Shown here one piece after another: positions 43,862-52,185 of a stretch of DNA of 64,000 bases. The translations under genes and the position numbers were made by a program. The stretch is from a virus. Location of the stretch: positions 1 to 64,000 of IMG/VR virus record IMGVR_UViG_3300043436_003448; one strand, given 5' to 3'. Position 1 is the first letter of the stretch. Every line of letters starts with the position of its first letter. The notes below the pieces were generated by a model that was not told the origin of the DNA, searched no databases, and worked only from the letters and a program-made list of their open reading frames with translations.

Positions 43862-44089
43862 ATGATGGCAGACCTGAAATGGATTCAGCCAGGATACGTT
43901 GTGGAACTGCATACGGGATGCTGGTTGAAGCAGGCTGGTGTCAATCACACAACAACACTGGAACTGAAGTGGGCAACGCGTTGGCCGACTGAACGGTCAG
44001 CCAAAAGAGCATTGAGCCGAACGCGGAAAGCATCAATGAAGAATTTTGCAGGCGCAAAGATTTACGGCACGGATTTGGATAAAGAGTAA
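43862..44089 (+). CDS. Small basic array protein
   Basis: 75 aa from ATG 43862 or 43865. Strand-rich then basic helix (TERSAKRALSRTRKASMKNF). The hairpin before it ends TCCTCTAGGCGC. Confidence 0.5.
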   Translation: MMADLKWIQPGYVVELHTGCWLKQAGVNHTTTLELKWATRWPTERSAKRALSRTRKASMKNFAGAKIYGTDLDKE

Positions 44090-44115
44090 ACGCGGATCGT
44101 GGTTCCTCTAGGCGC
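44087..44115 (+). repeat. Stop-linked element with CTCTAGGCGC tail
   Basis: TAAACGCGGATCGTGGTTCC and then TCTAGGCGC; the same tail occurs at 43840 and 45219 and, as CGCTAGGCGC, at 43033. Confidence 0.65.
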
Positions 44116-44129
44116 AGAAAGGTTGAGTG

Positions 44130-44402
44130 ATGGACGACCGAACGACGTGTAAAAAATGTGGATACTCCACCTATGTTTGCCTCGAAGTGGTCGACGGCGT
44201 TCGGCTGTGCAGGGTGTGTAAGTCAAAGACTCTGCATCCACACTGGCCGCGAGGTCGCTGGAACGGCCAGAGGATCATGGGCGCTTCGGTGCGATGTGCG
44301 ATCGATCTGGCCTATTGTCGCTGGAAGCCGCGATGGGATAAATACTCACATTGTTTTTCGTGGCTGTGGTTCCGAATGTGGCTTGAAGCGGTTTACGAAT
44401 AA
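44130..44402 (+). CDS. Zinc-finger array protein
   Basis: 90 aa from ATG 44130 (GAAAGG upstream). CKKC and CRVC, two zinc knuckles in the first 35 residues, then aromatic and basic C-terminal part (WDKYSHCFSWLWFRMWLEAV). Unknown. Confidence 0.55.
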   Translation: MDDRTTCKKCGYSTYVCLEVVDGVRLCRVCKSKTLHPHWPRGRWNGQRIMGASVRCAIDLAYCRWKPRWDKYSHCFSWLWFRMWLEAVYE

Positions 44403-44434
44403 CAGAGGACTGGTACTCCGATAGTGAGGTTCAA

Positions 44435-44740
44435 ATGTTTGAAATCGTTGTATTGATGTCCAATCTCGTAGTCATTGGCCTGCTGTCGTGGCATTGCTTT
44501 CAGCAGTCCGAGCGGATTGCAGAACTGAATAAAGACTACGATGCAGTTTTGATGGATACGCTGGGACTCAATGAGGAAATCGCGTACTACGACACCTGCA
44601 TTAAAGAGATCGAAGGCGAGCGTGAGAGGCTGCAGCAGATGTGGGATGAACGGCCCGGAATGGTCGAACATCGTGCCGCAGAGTCAATTCTGGATGCGTT
44701 GGACTTATTGAAGCGGCAGTTGAATTCAACAGAGGTGTGA
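44435..44740 (+). CDS. Membrane-anchored coiled-coil array protein
   Basis: 101 aa. One N-terminal membrane helix (EIVVLMSNLVVIGLLSW), then long amphipathic helices. No ribosome site is strong. A spanin-like topology, but no lipoprotein partner nearby. Confidence 0.55.
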   Translation: MFEIVVLMSNLVVIGLLSWHCFQQSERIAELNKDYDAVLMDTLGLNEEIAYYDTCIKEIEGERERLQQMWDERPGMVEHRAAESILDALDLLKRQLNSTEV

Positions 44741-44744
44741 GTCA

Positions 44745-44960
44745 ATGAAGAAGACGAGGCGGAAACGCAGGCAAGAGCGAGAAAAGCTGATAAGGATGTG
44801 TGAGGCGGCGGCGAAAAAGATCGGGCGTCTGTGGGCCGGTCACATACTCGGTCGACCATGTATCGTTTGTGGACAGGCTGGAACAGGAATTGGCGACGGG
44901 TTCGTGTACTGTCAGTCACATTGGAATGAAGCGTTCGCGGCCAAAGTAAACGCGGAGTGA
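44745..44960 (+). CDS. Small basic zinc protein
   Basis: 71 aa, ATG 2 nt after the preceding TGA codon plus a few bases. Very basic start (KKTRRKRRQEREKL), then CIVCG and YCQSHW, a zinc-like pair. Nucleic-acid binding is likely. Confidence 0.5.
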   Translation: MKKTRRKRRQEREKLIRMCEAAAKKIGRLWAGHILGRPCIVCGQAGTGIGDGFVYCQSHWNEAFAAKVNAE

Positions 44961-44993
44961 CGCTACCTCTGTTCTTTTGAAAGGTTGTTTGAG

Positions 44994-45203
44994 ATGGGTT
45001 TTAAACGATATGACCTGATTGTGAGGCAGTCCGGAACTCGCATGGAAGAGAGGACGGATGGCGATTTCGTTCTTGCCGATGAGGCTCAGGCGGAAATTGA
45101 TCGGTACAGAGCCAAACTTGCAGCAATCCGTGCCGTTCATGATTCGGCACAAGATGACGAAGCGGTATGCCTGGAGATTGGTTTGATTCTGAGTAAAGAG
45201 TAA
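44994..45203 (+). CDS. Small array protein, unknown
   Basis: 69 aa from ATG 44994 (GAAAGG upstream). Strand then helices (QAEIDRYRAKLAAIRAV), acidic end. Its TAA is the first base of the next element. Confidence 0.5.
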   Translation: MGFKRYDLIVRQSGTRMEERTDGDFVLADEAQAEIDRYRAKLAAIRAVHDSAQDDEAVCLEIGLILSKE

Positions 45204-45228
45204 ACGCGGAATAACTGCCCTCTAGGCG
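45201..45228 (+). repeat. Stop-linked element with CTCTAGGCGC tail
   Basis: TAAACGCGGAATAACTGCCC then TCTAGGCG, right before the RNA ligase ribosome site. Confidence 0.6.
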
Positions 45229-45257
45229 CGCAGAATTAAGAAAACAAAGGAGTTCTT

Positions 45258-46319
45258 GTGGCAGATTCGATAACACTGATGCCTCCGCATCTTGATTGCC
45301 TGACCATCGATCCGCACGCAATTCGTAAAGAAATCGAGGCTGGATACATTTCAGAGCAGCATCATCCTGAGTGGTCCTTGCGAATCCTGAACTACACTCA
45401 GCGGTGTCAGTTCGATTGGCGGTGGAATCCTCAGACCATGCAGTGTCGCGGCCTGATCGTCGATGATGCGTGGAATATCATCGCCAGGCCGTTTCCAAAG
45501 TTCTTCAGCGTAGAGCAGTTGGGCGGAGTCGTTCCTGTTGAACCGTTTGAGGCTTACGAGAAGCTCGATGGTTCGCTTGGAATCCTATATTTCGTCGACG
45601 GCAAACCGCAGATGGCCAGCCGGGGCAGCTTCATCAGTGAGCAGGCTCAGCGGGCTACGGAGATGCTGGAAACCAAGTACAAAGACGCGAAGCTTGATCC
45701 GTCATTTACATACCTGTTCGAGATCATTTACCCGGAAAATCGCATCGTCGTTGACTACGGCGGGCGAGAAGAACTGGTCCTGCTCGCTATTATTGAAACA
45801 GAAACCGGCGTCGAGTGGCCGCTACACGGCTTCGATTCAGTGTTTCCAGTGGTGAAGCGATATGACGGGTTCAGCCAGTTCGATGAGCTTCTGGCGAATC
45901 AGGACAGCAGCCGGGAAGGCTTCGTCGTCCGGTTCGAGTCAGGACAGCGAGTCAAAATCAAGTTCGACGAATACAAGCGGCTTCACAAGTTGCTGACCGG
46001 CGTCAGTCCAAAAGCAATCTGGGAAGTCCTGAAGTCTGGTTCTGACATCTCGAAGGTAATCGAGCGGGTTCCAGATGAGTTTTTCAAATGGGTCCGTGAG
46101 ACTGAGAACGATCTGCGCGGGGCGTTCGCCTCGATCGAATCGGATGCCAGGTCGGAAATGCGGTACGTCGGGACTCGGAAGGAACTGGCAGAGCATTTCA
46201 AGACGTGCCGCTATCCTGCGGTGATGTTCAACATGCTCGACAACCGGGACTATTCCGAAACAATCTGGAAGCTGATCAAGCCATCCGGGAAGGCGTTTCG
46301 GTGTGACATTGACGTGTAG
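45258..46319 (+). CDS. T4 RnlA-like RNA ligase
   Basis: 353 aa from a GTG at 45258 (AAGGAG upstream). The adenylylation motif EKLDG puts the active lysine at residue 102; further nucleotidyltransferase motifs are FEIIYPENRIVVDY (IIIa), SREGFVVRF (IV) and VKIKFDEYKRLH (V). The C-terminal helical domain is like T4 Rnl1. It would seal RNA breaks, for example tRNAs cut by host anticodon nucleases. It is the only large gene of the array apart from the PP-loop ATPase. Confidence 0.85.
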   Translation: MADSITLMPPHLDCLTIDPHAIRKEIEAGYISEQHHPEWSLRILNYTQRCQFDWRWNPQTMQCRGLIVDDAWNIIARPFPKFFSVEQLGGVVPVEPFEAYEKLDGSLGILYFVDGKPQMASRGSFISEQAQRATEMLETKYKDAKLDPSFTYLFEIIYPENRIVVDYGGREELVLLAIIETETGVEWPLHGFDSVFPVVKRYDGFSQFDELLANQDSSREGFVVRFESGQRVKIKFDEYKRLHKLLTGVSPKAIWEVLKSGSDISKVIERVPDEFFKWVRETENDLRGAFASIESDARSEMRYVGTRKELAEHFKTCRYPAVMFNMLDNRDYSETIWKLIKPSGKAFRCDIDV

Positions 46320-46368
46320 GGTGAGGAGCGGATAACCATACCGATTTCACTGAGAACAGGGGGGACAA

Positions 46369-46644
46369 ATGGCGGCAGCGAAACAAAAACAACGGTTCAA
46401 GTCGATCGAGTCGGCTGAACGAAGAATCAGATTGCTGGAAAAACGGTTCGCGGAACTGGACGGCATTTGCGATCAGTACGTGGCAGAACTGAAGGCGCAG
46501 AAAAAGGTCTCAGTTGCTCTCGCGAAACTGGCATCAAAAGGCCCGGCGTTTTCGAATCCGCTTGACGCATGGGAAGCGGAGCAGTGCAGGGATTTGATTC
46601 TGTCGCAGTGTGGTCTGAATCCAGACGGCACGGTCAAACAATAG
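46369..46644 (+). CDS. Small coiled-coil protein
   Basis: 91 aa. Basic helical start (KQKQRFKSIESAERRIRLLE), then coiled coil and a polar end. AACAGGGG precedes the ATG. Unknown; layout is like a nucleic-acid-bound helical pair. Confidence 0.55.
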   Translation: MAAAKQKQRFKSIESAERRIRLLEKRFAELDGICDQYVAELKAQKKVSVALAKLASKGPAFSNPLDAWEAEQCRDLILSQCGLNPDGTVKQ

Positions 46645-46661
46645 CGGATGACCATCACCGC
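46644..46661 (+). repeat. Stop-linked hairpin
   Basis: GCGG-A-TGA / TCA-CCGC with a 3-nt loop and one bulged A, overlapping the TAG. Confidence 0.65.
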
Positions 46662-46687
46662 GTTTACTTTTTTTGGAGAGTCAATCA

Positions 46688-46909
46688 ATGGGTATTTGTG
46701 CGGCTATCGATCATAAGTCGTTCCCAGAGCAGTCATCGTCCAGCCCGCCCGGAACAAAGGTGCGAGTGTGCTTCAAATATAACACTGGCTACATGATTGA
46801 CGGTGAAATCGTCAGGAACGACATCGAAGAGCCAGGCGTTGGAATCATTCGTCTCAGTGACGGAAGGCATGTATTGTTCACCGAGTGCATGTATTCGATC
46901 GTGAGATGA
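46688..46909 (+). CDS. Small protein, unknown
   Basis: 73 aa from ATG 46688 (GGAG upstream). Beta-rich, SH3-like pattern (GTKVRVCFKYNTGYMIDGEI, IIRLSDGRHVLF). Possibly a small barrel. Last member of the array. Confidence 0.5.
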   Translation: MGICAAIDHKSFPEQSSSSPPGTKVRVCFKYNTGYMIDGEIVRNDIEEPGVGIIRLSDGRHVLFTECMYSIVR

Positions 46910-46947
46910 GTAGCGTATCCGGAATGCTCTTTCACTTCAAACCAATA

Positions 46948-46965
46948 TGTAACTTACAGGTAACA
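46948..46965. promoter_or_regulatory. Palindrome site j
   Basis: TGTAACTTACAGGTAACA, 33 nt upstream of the coiled-coil gene. Confidence 0.55.
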
Positions 46966-46998
46966 TCCCTTTTTTTAACCATGAAAAGGCTGGCAAGC

Positions 46999-48099
46999 AT
47001 GACACTCACGAAAGAAACCGCGACGATCGAGAAGATTGATCCATCAAAACCCTTGGAAGTTTCCACGCCAGAAACGGCCATGAAGCTTTTCGAACCAGTA
47101 ACGGCCGAACTGGGGATTGCCAAGATTCAGGAGTTCAAGGGGCTGACTCTGGAACTCAACGGGATCGACAAAGTGAAGGCCAGCCGAATACTGGCAAAGA
47201 AAGCTCGCTGTGCTGTTACCAATCGCCAGAAGGAACTGGTTGAAGGTGCAAAGAAATTCCAGAAGGATGTCGACGGAGCCGCCAAAAAGATCATCGGACT
47301 AATTGAACCCGTTGAAACTTACCTGGAAGGCGAGGAAGCCAAGCACCAGAGAATTCTCGACGAAGAACGGAAGAAGGAAGAGGCGAAGAAGGCCGCCATT
47401 CTTCAGGAACGCTGCGATAGGCTGGCAAAGGCTGGTATTCCGGCTGGAAATCTCGTTGCCCTCGGAAACATGACTGACGAGCTTTTCGAATGGCATTACA
47501 AGGATCAGGTTGAAAAGGCTGAAGCCGCCAGGGTGAAAGCTGAAGAGGAGAGAATTCAGCGGGAGAAAGAGCAGAAGGAACGAGAGGAGGCACTTCGGAA
47601 GCAGCAGGCAGAGTTGAAGGCCCAGAGGGAACAGCTGGCGGCCGAAGAGGAGAGGCTTCGACAAATCGAATTGAGCAGGGTGAATGCTGCTCCTTCCTCT
47701 CCGGCCGAAGAAGAGGATGTTTTTGAGATTGAAGACGATGAACCGGCAGAAGTGTTGATTCACAAGTCACAGGGATGGACATCGCAGAAGGTCTACACGG
47801 AACCGCTGATTCCAGTTGAACCGAACGTTCCGCCCTCCTCTTTCCGGCCGATACCGGAGCCAGCACCAATTGCCCCTGAAAATCCAATTCATACCGGTCG
47901 CAATCAGGTGTTTTTCCCGGCAGACATCGTTGACCAGTTGAGCCAGGCCGAAACATTAGCTCGAGCCAATAAGAAAGAGGGGATTGCAAATCTGATGAGA
48001 GCGGCGAAGTTTGAGATTCAGAGACTCAGGAAATTACTCACTGAGAATTCTCAGCAGACTCAGCCGCCTGTTCTCGCTGGAGCTCAATCCTCTTCTTGA
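46999..48099 (+). CDS. Long coiled-coil protein
   Basis: 366 aa from ATG 46999, with AAAAGGCTGG upstream, as at 53235. Residues ~130-260 are a charged coiled coil (EEERIQREKEQKEREEALRK), followed by an acidic linker holding SSPAEEEDVFEIEDDE and a helical end. The 5' part recalls phage proteins encoded next to RecT-type recombinases, but no family can be named. The 3' end overlaps the convergent gene by 62 nt. Confidence 0.6.
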   Translation: MTLTKETATIEKIDPSKPLEVSTPETAMKLFEPVTAELGIAKIQEFKGLTLELNGIDKVKASRILAKKARCAVTNRQKELVEGAKKFQKDVDGAAKKIIGLIEPVETYLEGEEAKHQRILDEERKKEEAKKAAILQERCDRLAKAGIPAGNLVALGNMTDELFEWHYKDQVEKAEAARVKAEEERIQREKEQKEREEALRKQQAELKAQREQLAAEEERLRQIELSRVNAAPSSPAEEEDVFEIEDDEPAEVLIHKSQGWTSQKVYTEPLIPVEPNVPPSSFRPIPEPAPIAPENPIHTGRNQVFFPADIVDQLSQAETLARANKKEGIANLMRAAKFEIQRLRKLLTENSQQTQPPVLAGAQSSS

Positions 48100-48844
48100 T
48101 CAGATCCAAAATCTTATGCTTTCGAACATCGCCGCCGGCCGGGACATCCAGAATCACTCTGGCGTTCTGAGCCGGTTTCATTTTTTCCGCCCACTTCATT
48201 TCCATTTCCAGAAGACTCTGGGCGACCGCGATAGCACCTGAATCACCTTTTCCGGAGGTGATTTTCTTTGTCTTTAGCTTCCCGTTTTCATCGTAAGTGC
48301 ATTCGATTTTCGGCTTGATTGACTGCTCGACAACCAGTTGAGCAATTGCAGACAACCAACTAATACGGACAGGAAGATATCGAGCCGCGCCGGAATGCCA
48401 GTTTGCCAATGCTGATTGATATTGATCCGGACCCGATACCGAAATATCGTTTGCCGTCGGAAGAAAGTCTTGATTCGTGCGAAGGAGAGATTCGCCGTAT
48501 TCTTCAGCCTGAGCCCTGAACCGCGGATCCCCAAGGTGATCGAAGAAATTTGCCGGGATTTTGAAATCTGCCGGAATCCCGGAAGGTGTTTCAATTTTTA
48601 CTTTCCTCTGAGGAGCCTTCTCCTTTTTAGCTGGCTTCTTATTTTCTACTGGTGGTTTCTCAACTGGTGGTTTCCGTGATGCTGGCCGCCCCTTCTTTCC
48701 GGCTGCCTGCAATTTCTTTTGTTCCTGCTGCCTCTTCTGTTCAGCTAACAATTCGTGAAAGCCCGAAACGCCAACAGGACGGCCCGCCGGTTTCCCGTTG
48801 TTCCGTCCTGTCTGTTCGTTTTGGTTGTCGTTCGTGCCCGCCAT
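48038..48844 (-). CDS. Basic N-terminal linker plus helical domain, unknown
   Basis: 268 aa. N-terminal ~90 residues Lys/Pro/Gln-rich and disordered, then a folded part (PANFFDHLGDPRFRAQAEEY) and a C-terminal helical tail. Runs leftward, opposed to the genes on its left, and follows the 404-aa minus gene. A regulator or DNA-bound factor is possible; nothing is recognised. Confidence 0.5.
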   Translation of the reverse strand: MAGTNDNQNEQTGRNNGKPAGRPVGVSGFHELLAEQKRQQEQKKLQAAGKKGRPASRKPPVEKPPVENKKPAKKEKAPQRKVKIETPSGIPADFKIPANFFDHLGDPRFRAQAEEYGESLLRTNQDFLPTANDISVSGPDQYQSALANWHSGAARYLPVRISWLSAIAQLVVEQSIKPKIECTYDENGKLKTKKITSGKGDSGAIAVAQSLLEMEMKWAEKMKPAQNARVILDVPAGGDVRKHKILDLIKKRIELQREQAAESAENSQ

Positions 48845-48866
48845 CAGCCGCCAGCTTCAGGATTGA

Positions 48867-50081
48867 TCAGGACTGAGATTCTGATTCATTGCTCGCTGGG
48901 ATTGTAGCAGATGGCCGAGCCCGCATAGCAGCCAACTTTCTCCCAACTGCCTGACCTGTGATCGTAATGCCAGCAGTCTTTAAGGCCTGCATAGCCCTCG
49001 GGGTGTCAATATCCGGGTTCGCTTCATAGAGCCGGGCTAAAAGATCATCAGGTGAATCGACCGAGCCAGCTTCTTCATCACTGATTTCCGGAGGATCGGC
49101 AACAACTGAGACTTCGGCCGGAGAGGAGGGAAGCTCAGGAATTTGAACTTCAGCCTTCATCAGTTCACCGGATCCGCCGGAAGTGTCATCGGCGCCGATC
49201 ATCGATTCACGATAAACGTGATCGTCGGCCGCTCCCTGAAGTTGGGCCTTCTGATACAGATCCTCCTTTGACAAAGCAGTGATCTTCAGCCGATCGGCGA
49301 CCGCTCGCACTTCATCCTCAGAAACTTTCTTCACTCGAGCAATCACGGAAACAAATTGCCCTTGTCGAAGTAGCTCCTCAATCGTTGCTGGATCCTCCGG
49401 AGCTTCCTGAATCTTGCCCTGGGCTTTCAAGTGCTGGCGGATGCGTGACAATGCTGATCCTGAATCGGCAATGATATTCTTCCGAGTCTTCTCGTTTTCG
49501 TCTTCTGGATGCCAGCCAGCCGGGACAACGGAACCGGGCTCCCGGGCTTCCTGTTCAATCAGGAACTGCATCACATTCCCATTCTGGAAGAACGGACCGC
49601 GCCAAACGTGATCTTCGCCGGACTTGTCGAGCCAACCGTAATCACGAGCGATGTACTGCCATTTCCGCCCGCCGTCGTTTTTGTACTCTTCCAAAAGCTC
49701 TTTCACCGGTCGCAGGCTTCGAGTCTTTGAAACGTCCATGCTTTTCATCTGGACTTCAACAGATTCGAACAGCGCCCAGAACTGCCGCCCAGGGATGCCG
49801 GTTTTCTGGTCGAGGCCTTCCCCGTCGGTAACGATCCATCCCCATGCGTCGGCCAGCCGGACACAAGCAGTATGAATCTTGATGCAGCTTGCCGGGACAT
49901 CGCCATTTAATGCGATGTTCAACGCCGCTGAAATGGCATTCTCAAGCCAGTCCGGGAAAAACCGATCTTCTGAGAGCGACCATTTTCGTTTCGCGTCGAT
50001 CATGGTTTTTAAGGCCGATTTGATTTCCGTTTCACGGTTTACGGCCGGAGAGGAGGGGGTTGAGATCGTGCCAGCAGACAT
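48867..50081 (-). CDS. Unknown regulator-like protein next to attP
   Basis: 404 aa from ATG 50081 with GGAG 8 nt upstream. A longer frame to 50288 reads antisense through the tRNA-derived att core and is rejected. Mixed helical protein with two low-complexity linkers (SSPAV, SSPAE) and a C-terminal helix-rich part (DIDTPRAMQALKTAGITI), the last resembling a small HTH. Divergent from integrase. A lysogeny-related role is inferred from place only. Confidence 0.55.
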   Translation of the reverse strand: MSAGTISTPSSPAVNRETEIKSALKTMIDAKRKWSLSEDRFFPDWLENAISAALNIALNGDVPASCIKIHTACVRLADAWGWIVTDGEGLDQKTGIPGRQFWALFESVEVQMKSMDVSKTRSLRPVKELLEEYKNDGGRKWQYIARDYGWLDKSGEDHVWRGPFFQNGNVMQFLIEQEAREPGSVVPAGWHPEDENEKTRKNIIADSGSALSRIRQHLKAQGKIQEAPEDPATIEELLRQGQFVSVIARVKKVSEDEVRAVADRLKITALSKEDLYQKAQLQGAADDHVYRESMIGADDTSGGSGELMKAEVQIPELPSSPAEVSVVADPPEISDEEAGSVDSPDDLLARLYEANPDIDTPRAMQALKTAGITITGQAVGRKLAAMRARPSATIPASNESESQS

Positions 50082-50251
50082 TGAATGTGCTCCAGAGTGC
50101 TTCAAAACTGAGAATGCGAGTTTCCCCGCTGAGTAGCACATAAGTAGCACAGAACCAATGCAATTGCAATAACATTGGCAAAACGCAGCAAACCCACTGA
50201 CTCTTAATCCGTAGGTCGTAGGTTCGAGTCCTACTGGGAGCACCTCAAAAG

Positions 50252-50285
50252 AAGCTGGGAAATCGCAAGGTTTTCCAGCTTTTTT
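50252..50285 (+). terminator. Terminator after the tRNA-derived core
   Basis: AAGCTGGGAAA and TTTTCCAGCTT with a T run. It probably restores termination of the host tRNA after integration. Confidence 0.75.
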
Positions 50286-50320
50286 CATGCGCCGAACGGT
50301 TTTTTGGCCTTCCGACGCAA

Positions 50321-50338
50321 TGTCACATACATGCTACA
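50321..50338. promoter_or_regulatory. Palindrome site k
   Basis: TGTCACATACATGCTACA, between attP core and integrase, 95 nt before its ATG. Confidence 0.55.
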
Positions 50339-50433
50339 AGATGCGATTGGATAGCACTAGATAAGCCTCGCCAGTAGCATTTTGGTAGCACAGACGCACA
50401 AGGTAGCACCAAAATTCAGCCAGAGACCTGCCC

Positions 50434-51663
50434 ATGACGGACAAAATAAAGCTGACAAAAGCTGTAATTGATAAACTGGAGCCCCCTTCCTCCGGCCGAA
50501 TCTTTGTTTATGACTCGACCATCACCGGGCTCTGCGTCTGCCTGACATCGACCGGAACAACTACCTGGTACCTTTACAAGAAGGTGAACGGAAAGCCTGT
50601 TCGCCTAAAACTAGGACGATGGCCGGAAGTCACCGTTGAAGCGGCCAAGAATCTCGCGACAGAGGCAGCCGGCCGGATGGCAGGAGGCGAGGACATCCAA
50701 GCCGCTCGAGCTGCCAAGCGAAAAAAGGAAATGACCTGGGGGGAATTGTTTGAAAAGTATCTGGCCGAACATGCGAAGATTCACAAGAAGACTTGGCGAG
50801 AGGATGAAGACAATAATCGCCGGAATCTATCAGACTGGGCCGAGCGCCCATTGTCCTCCTTCACCCGGCCGGTCATCGCCGAGAAACATCGCCAGATCGG
50901 AGCCACCGGAGCCACCACCACCGCCAACAGGATCCTGAGTTTGGTTTCCAAGGTGTTCAGCTTTGCCGACGAGGCTGGACTTTGGGACAAAAGGAATCCG
51001 TGCAAGGGAATCAAGAAATTCAAAGAGGTGGAACGGGATAGATTCGTCCAGCCGAACGAGATGCCGGTTTTGCTGCTCCAGATTCAGAAATATCCGAATC
51101 CTACCCTGAGAGATTACTTCCTGATGTGCCTGCTGACCGGCGCCCGTCGTGCAAACGTCTTCACGATGAAATGGGTGGACGTGGACCTGCAGGAAGGTAT
51201 CTGGAGAATTCCGGATACAAAGTCAGGTCAGGCAGTCAGGATCGCACTCGCCCCGGAAGCACAAACTATTTTGTGCGAGCGTAAGAAAATTTGTGTGGCG
51301 GAAGGAGGATCTGAATACGTCTTCCCCGGCCGATACGGGAAGAGTCACCTGAAGGAGCCCAAAAAAGCCTGGGCGAAGATTCTGGAGAACTCCGGGTTGA
51401 AGGATTTGAAGATCCACGATCTGAGGCGAACGCTGGGAAGCTGGCAGGCGGCAGCCGGGGTAAGCTTGCCAATCATCGGAAAGAGTCTCGGTCATCGCAC
51501 GACGACAGCCACGGCCATTTATGCAAGGATGAATCTGGATCCTGTTAGGCAAAGCGTATCGGCTGCAGTGACTGCGATGATGACGGCTGGAAAGAAGGCC
51601 GCCAAGAAGAAGGGAGCCAAACCACAAGATCCTGGGGTCAATAAAAATACCGACCGATCCTAA
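50434..51663 (+). CDS. int: P4-type integrase (tyrosine recombinase)
   Basis: 409 aa. N-terminal arm-binding DUF4102 domain (LTKAVIDKLEPPSSGRIFVY onward), core-binding helices ~95-190, then catalytic residues: TGARRANVF (Arg), IHDLRRTLGSW (His/Arg), LGHRTTTATAIYAR (His, Tyr). It should recombine the tRNA-Lys attP just upstream with the host tRNA gene. PPSSGRIF is one copy of the dispersed word. C-terminus Lys-rich. An excisionase-like HTH is at 52.97 kb. Confidence 0.9.
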   Translation: MTDKIKLTKAVIDKLEPPSSGRIFVYDSTITGLCVCLTSTGTTTWYLYKKVNGKPVRLKLGRWPEVTVEAAKNLATEAAGRMAGGEDIQAARAAKRKKEMTWGELFEKYLAEHAKIHKKTWREDEDNNRRNLSDWAERPLSSFTRPVIAEKHRQIGATGATTTANRILSLVSKVFSFADEAGLWDKRNPCKGIKKFKEVERDRFVQPNEMPVLLLQIQKYPNPTLRDYFLMCLLTGARRANVFTMKWVDVDLQEGIWRIPDTKSGQAVRIALAPEAQTILCERKKICVAEGGSEYVFPGRYGKSHLKEPKKAWAKILENSGLKDLKIHDLRRTLGSWQAAAGVSLPIIGKSLGHRTTTATAIYARMNLDPVRQSVSAAVTAMMTAGKKAAKKKGAKPQDPGVNKNTDRS

Positions 51664-51939
51664 AAATGAAAGTTGACAGGGAAAGGCAAGAGATTATCCT
51701 CTCAGAATACAAATTGCGGAACAACTGGACCGGTTTGGCCAGTGACATAAGGTGATGTTCATCATGCGGAACTTTGATCCACGCTGGCAGGCAATCGCCA
51801 TCAAACGAGAATTCGCGGGCGACCGCTGGAGTTCTCCTCCCCCTTCCAGTCACTCGACTAGATCACGTCGAAAATCTCTTTCTCACCTTGCCTAGCTCTC
51901 TCTAATCATTCCCACGATTCGCAAACAGAAAGCACTTCC

Positions 51940-52185
51940 ATGACGGAAAGCATCCCGGCATTCATTGCGCCCGCATTTGCTGTTTTTGAAGACCGGCAAT
52001 CCAAAACTCCAATCTTCCTTGTTGCAGGAACTGAACAAGAATCTTCTTTTCAACAGGCCGCCGCATTTGCCAGAGGCTTCAATGGTGATCGCAAAACCAG
52101 CAAGGCGATCGTTCGCCGAGCATCGGCGCGAGTAATTTTCGGTCGAGTAGAAGCAACCAGCGATAATCAGCTTCCAAATTGCTGA
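51940..52185 (+). CDS. Small protein, unknown
   Basis: 81 aa, ATG after CACTTCC. Hydrophobic start (IPAFIAPAFAVF), basic C-terminal half. Overlaps the 3' end of the convergent gene by 19 nt. The 276 bases between integrase and this gene show no other feature. A weak call. Confidence 0.35.
   Translation: MTESIPAFIAPAFAVFEDRQSKTPIFLVAGTEQESSFQQAAAFARGFNGDRKTSKAIVRRASARVIFGRVEATSDNQLPNC

Larger units (their letters stand above)
50133..50410 (+). other. Phage attachment site attP in tRNA-Lys(CTT)
   Basis: Core 50196-50243 is the 3' half of a tRNA-Lys: CTCTTAA loop, T arm GTAGG-TTCGAGT-CCTAC and acceptor strand; the 5' half is absent. GTAGCAC direct repeats flank it: 50133, 50144 on the left; 50352 (TAGCAC), 50374 (GTAGCAT), 50385 and 50403 on the right. 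These look like integrase arm sites. With integrase directly downstream, this indicates a free or circular phage attP, not a host junction. Confidence 0.8.

Noticed and set aside
40220-46670. Intergenic elements as a CRISPR or classic integron attC array
   Set aside because: Spacing follows gene lengths, not spacers, and the GTTRRRY/RYYYAAC core of attC is absent; a new cassette-type or RNA element is the better description.
48038-48844. Small terminase subunit
   Set aside because: Basic linker plus helices would allow it, but it is far from the large subunit, on the att side, and no HTH or family motif is visible.
50082-50288. N-terminal extension of the 404-aa gene to 50288
   Set aside because: It is an antisense reading of the tRNA-Lys derived att core (VLPVGLEPTTYGLR is the familiar artefact); ATG 50081 has a good ribosome site.
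51638-51853. 71-aa minus-strand frame after integrase
   Set aside because: Overlaps the integrase 3' end, no ribosome site, no recognisable features.
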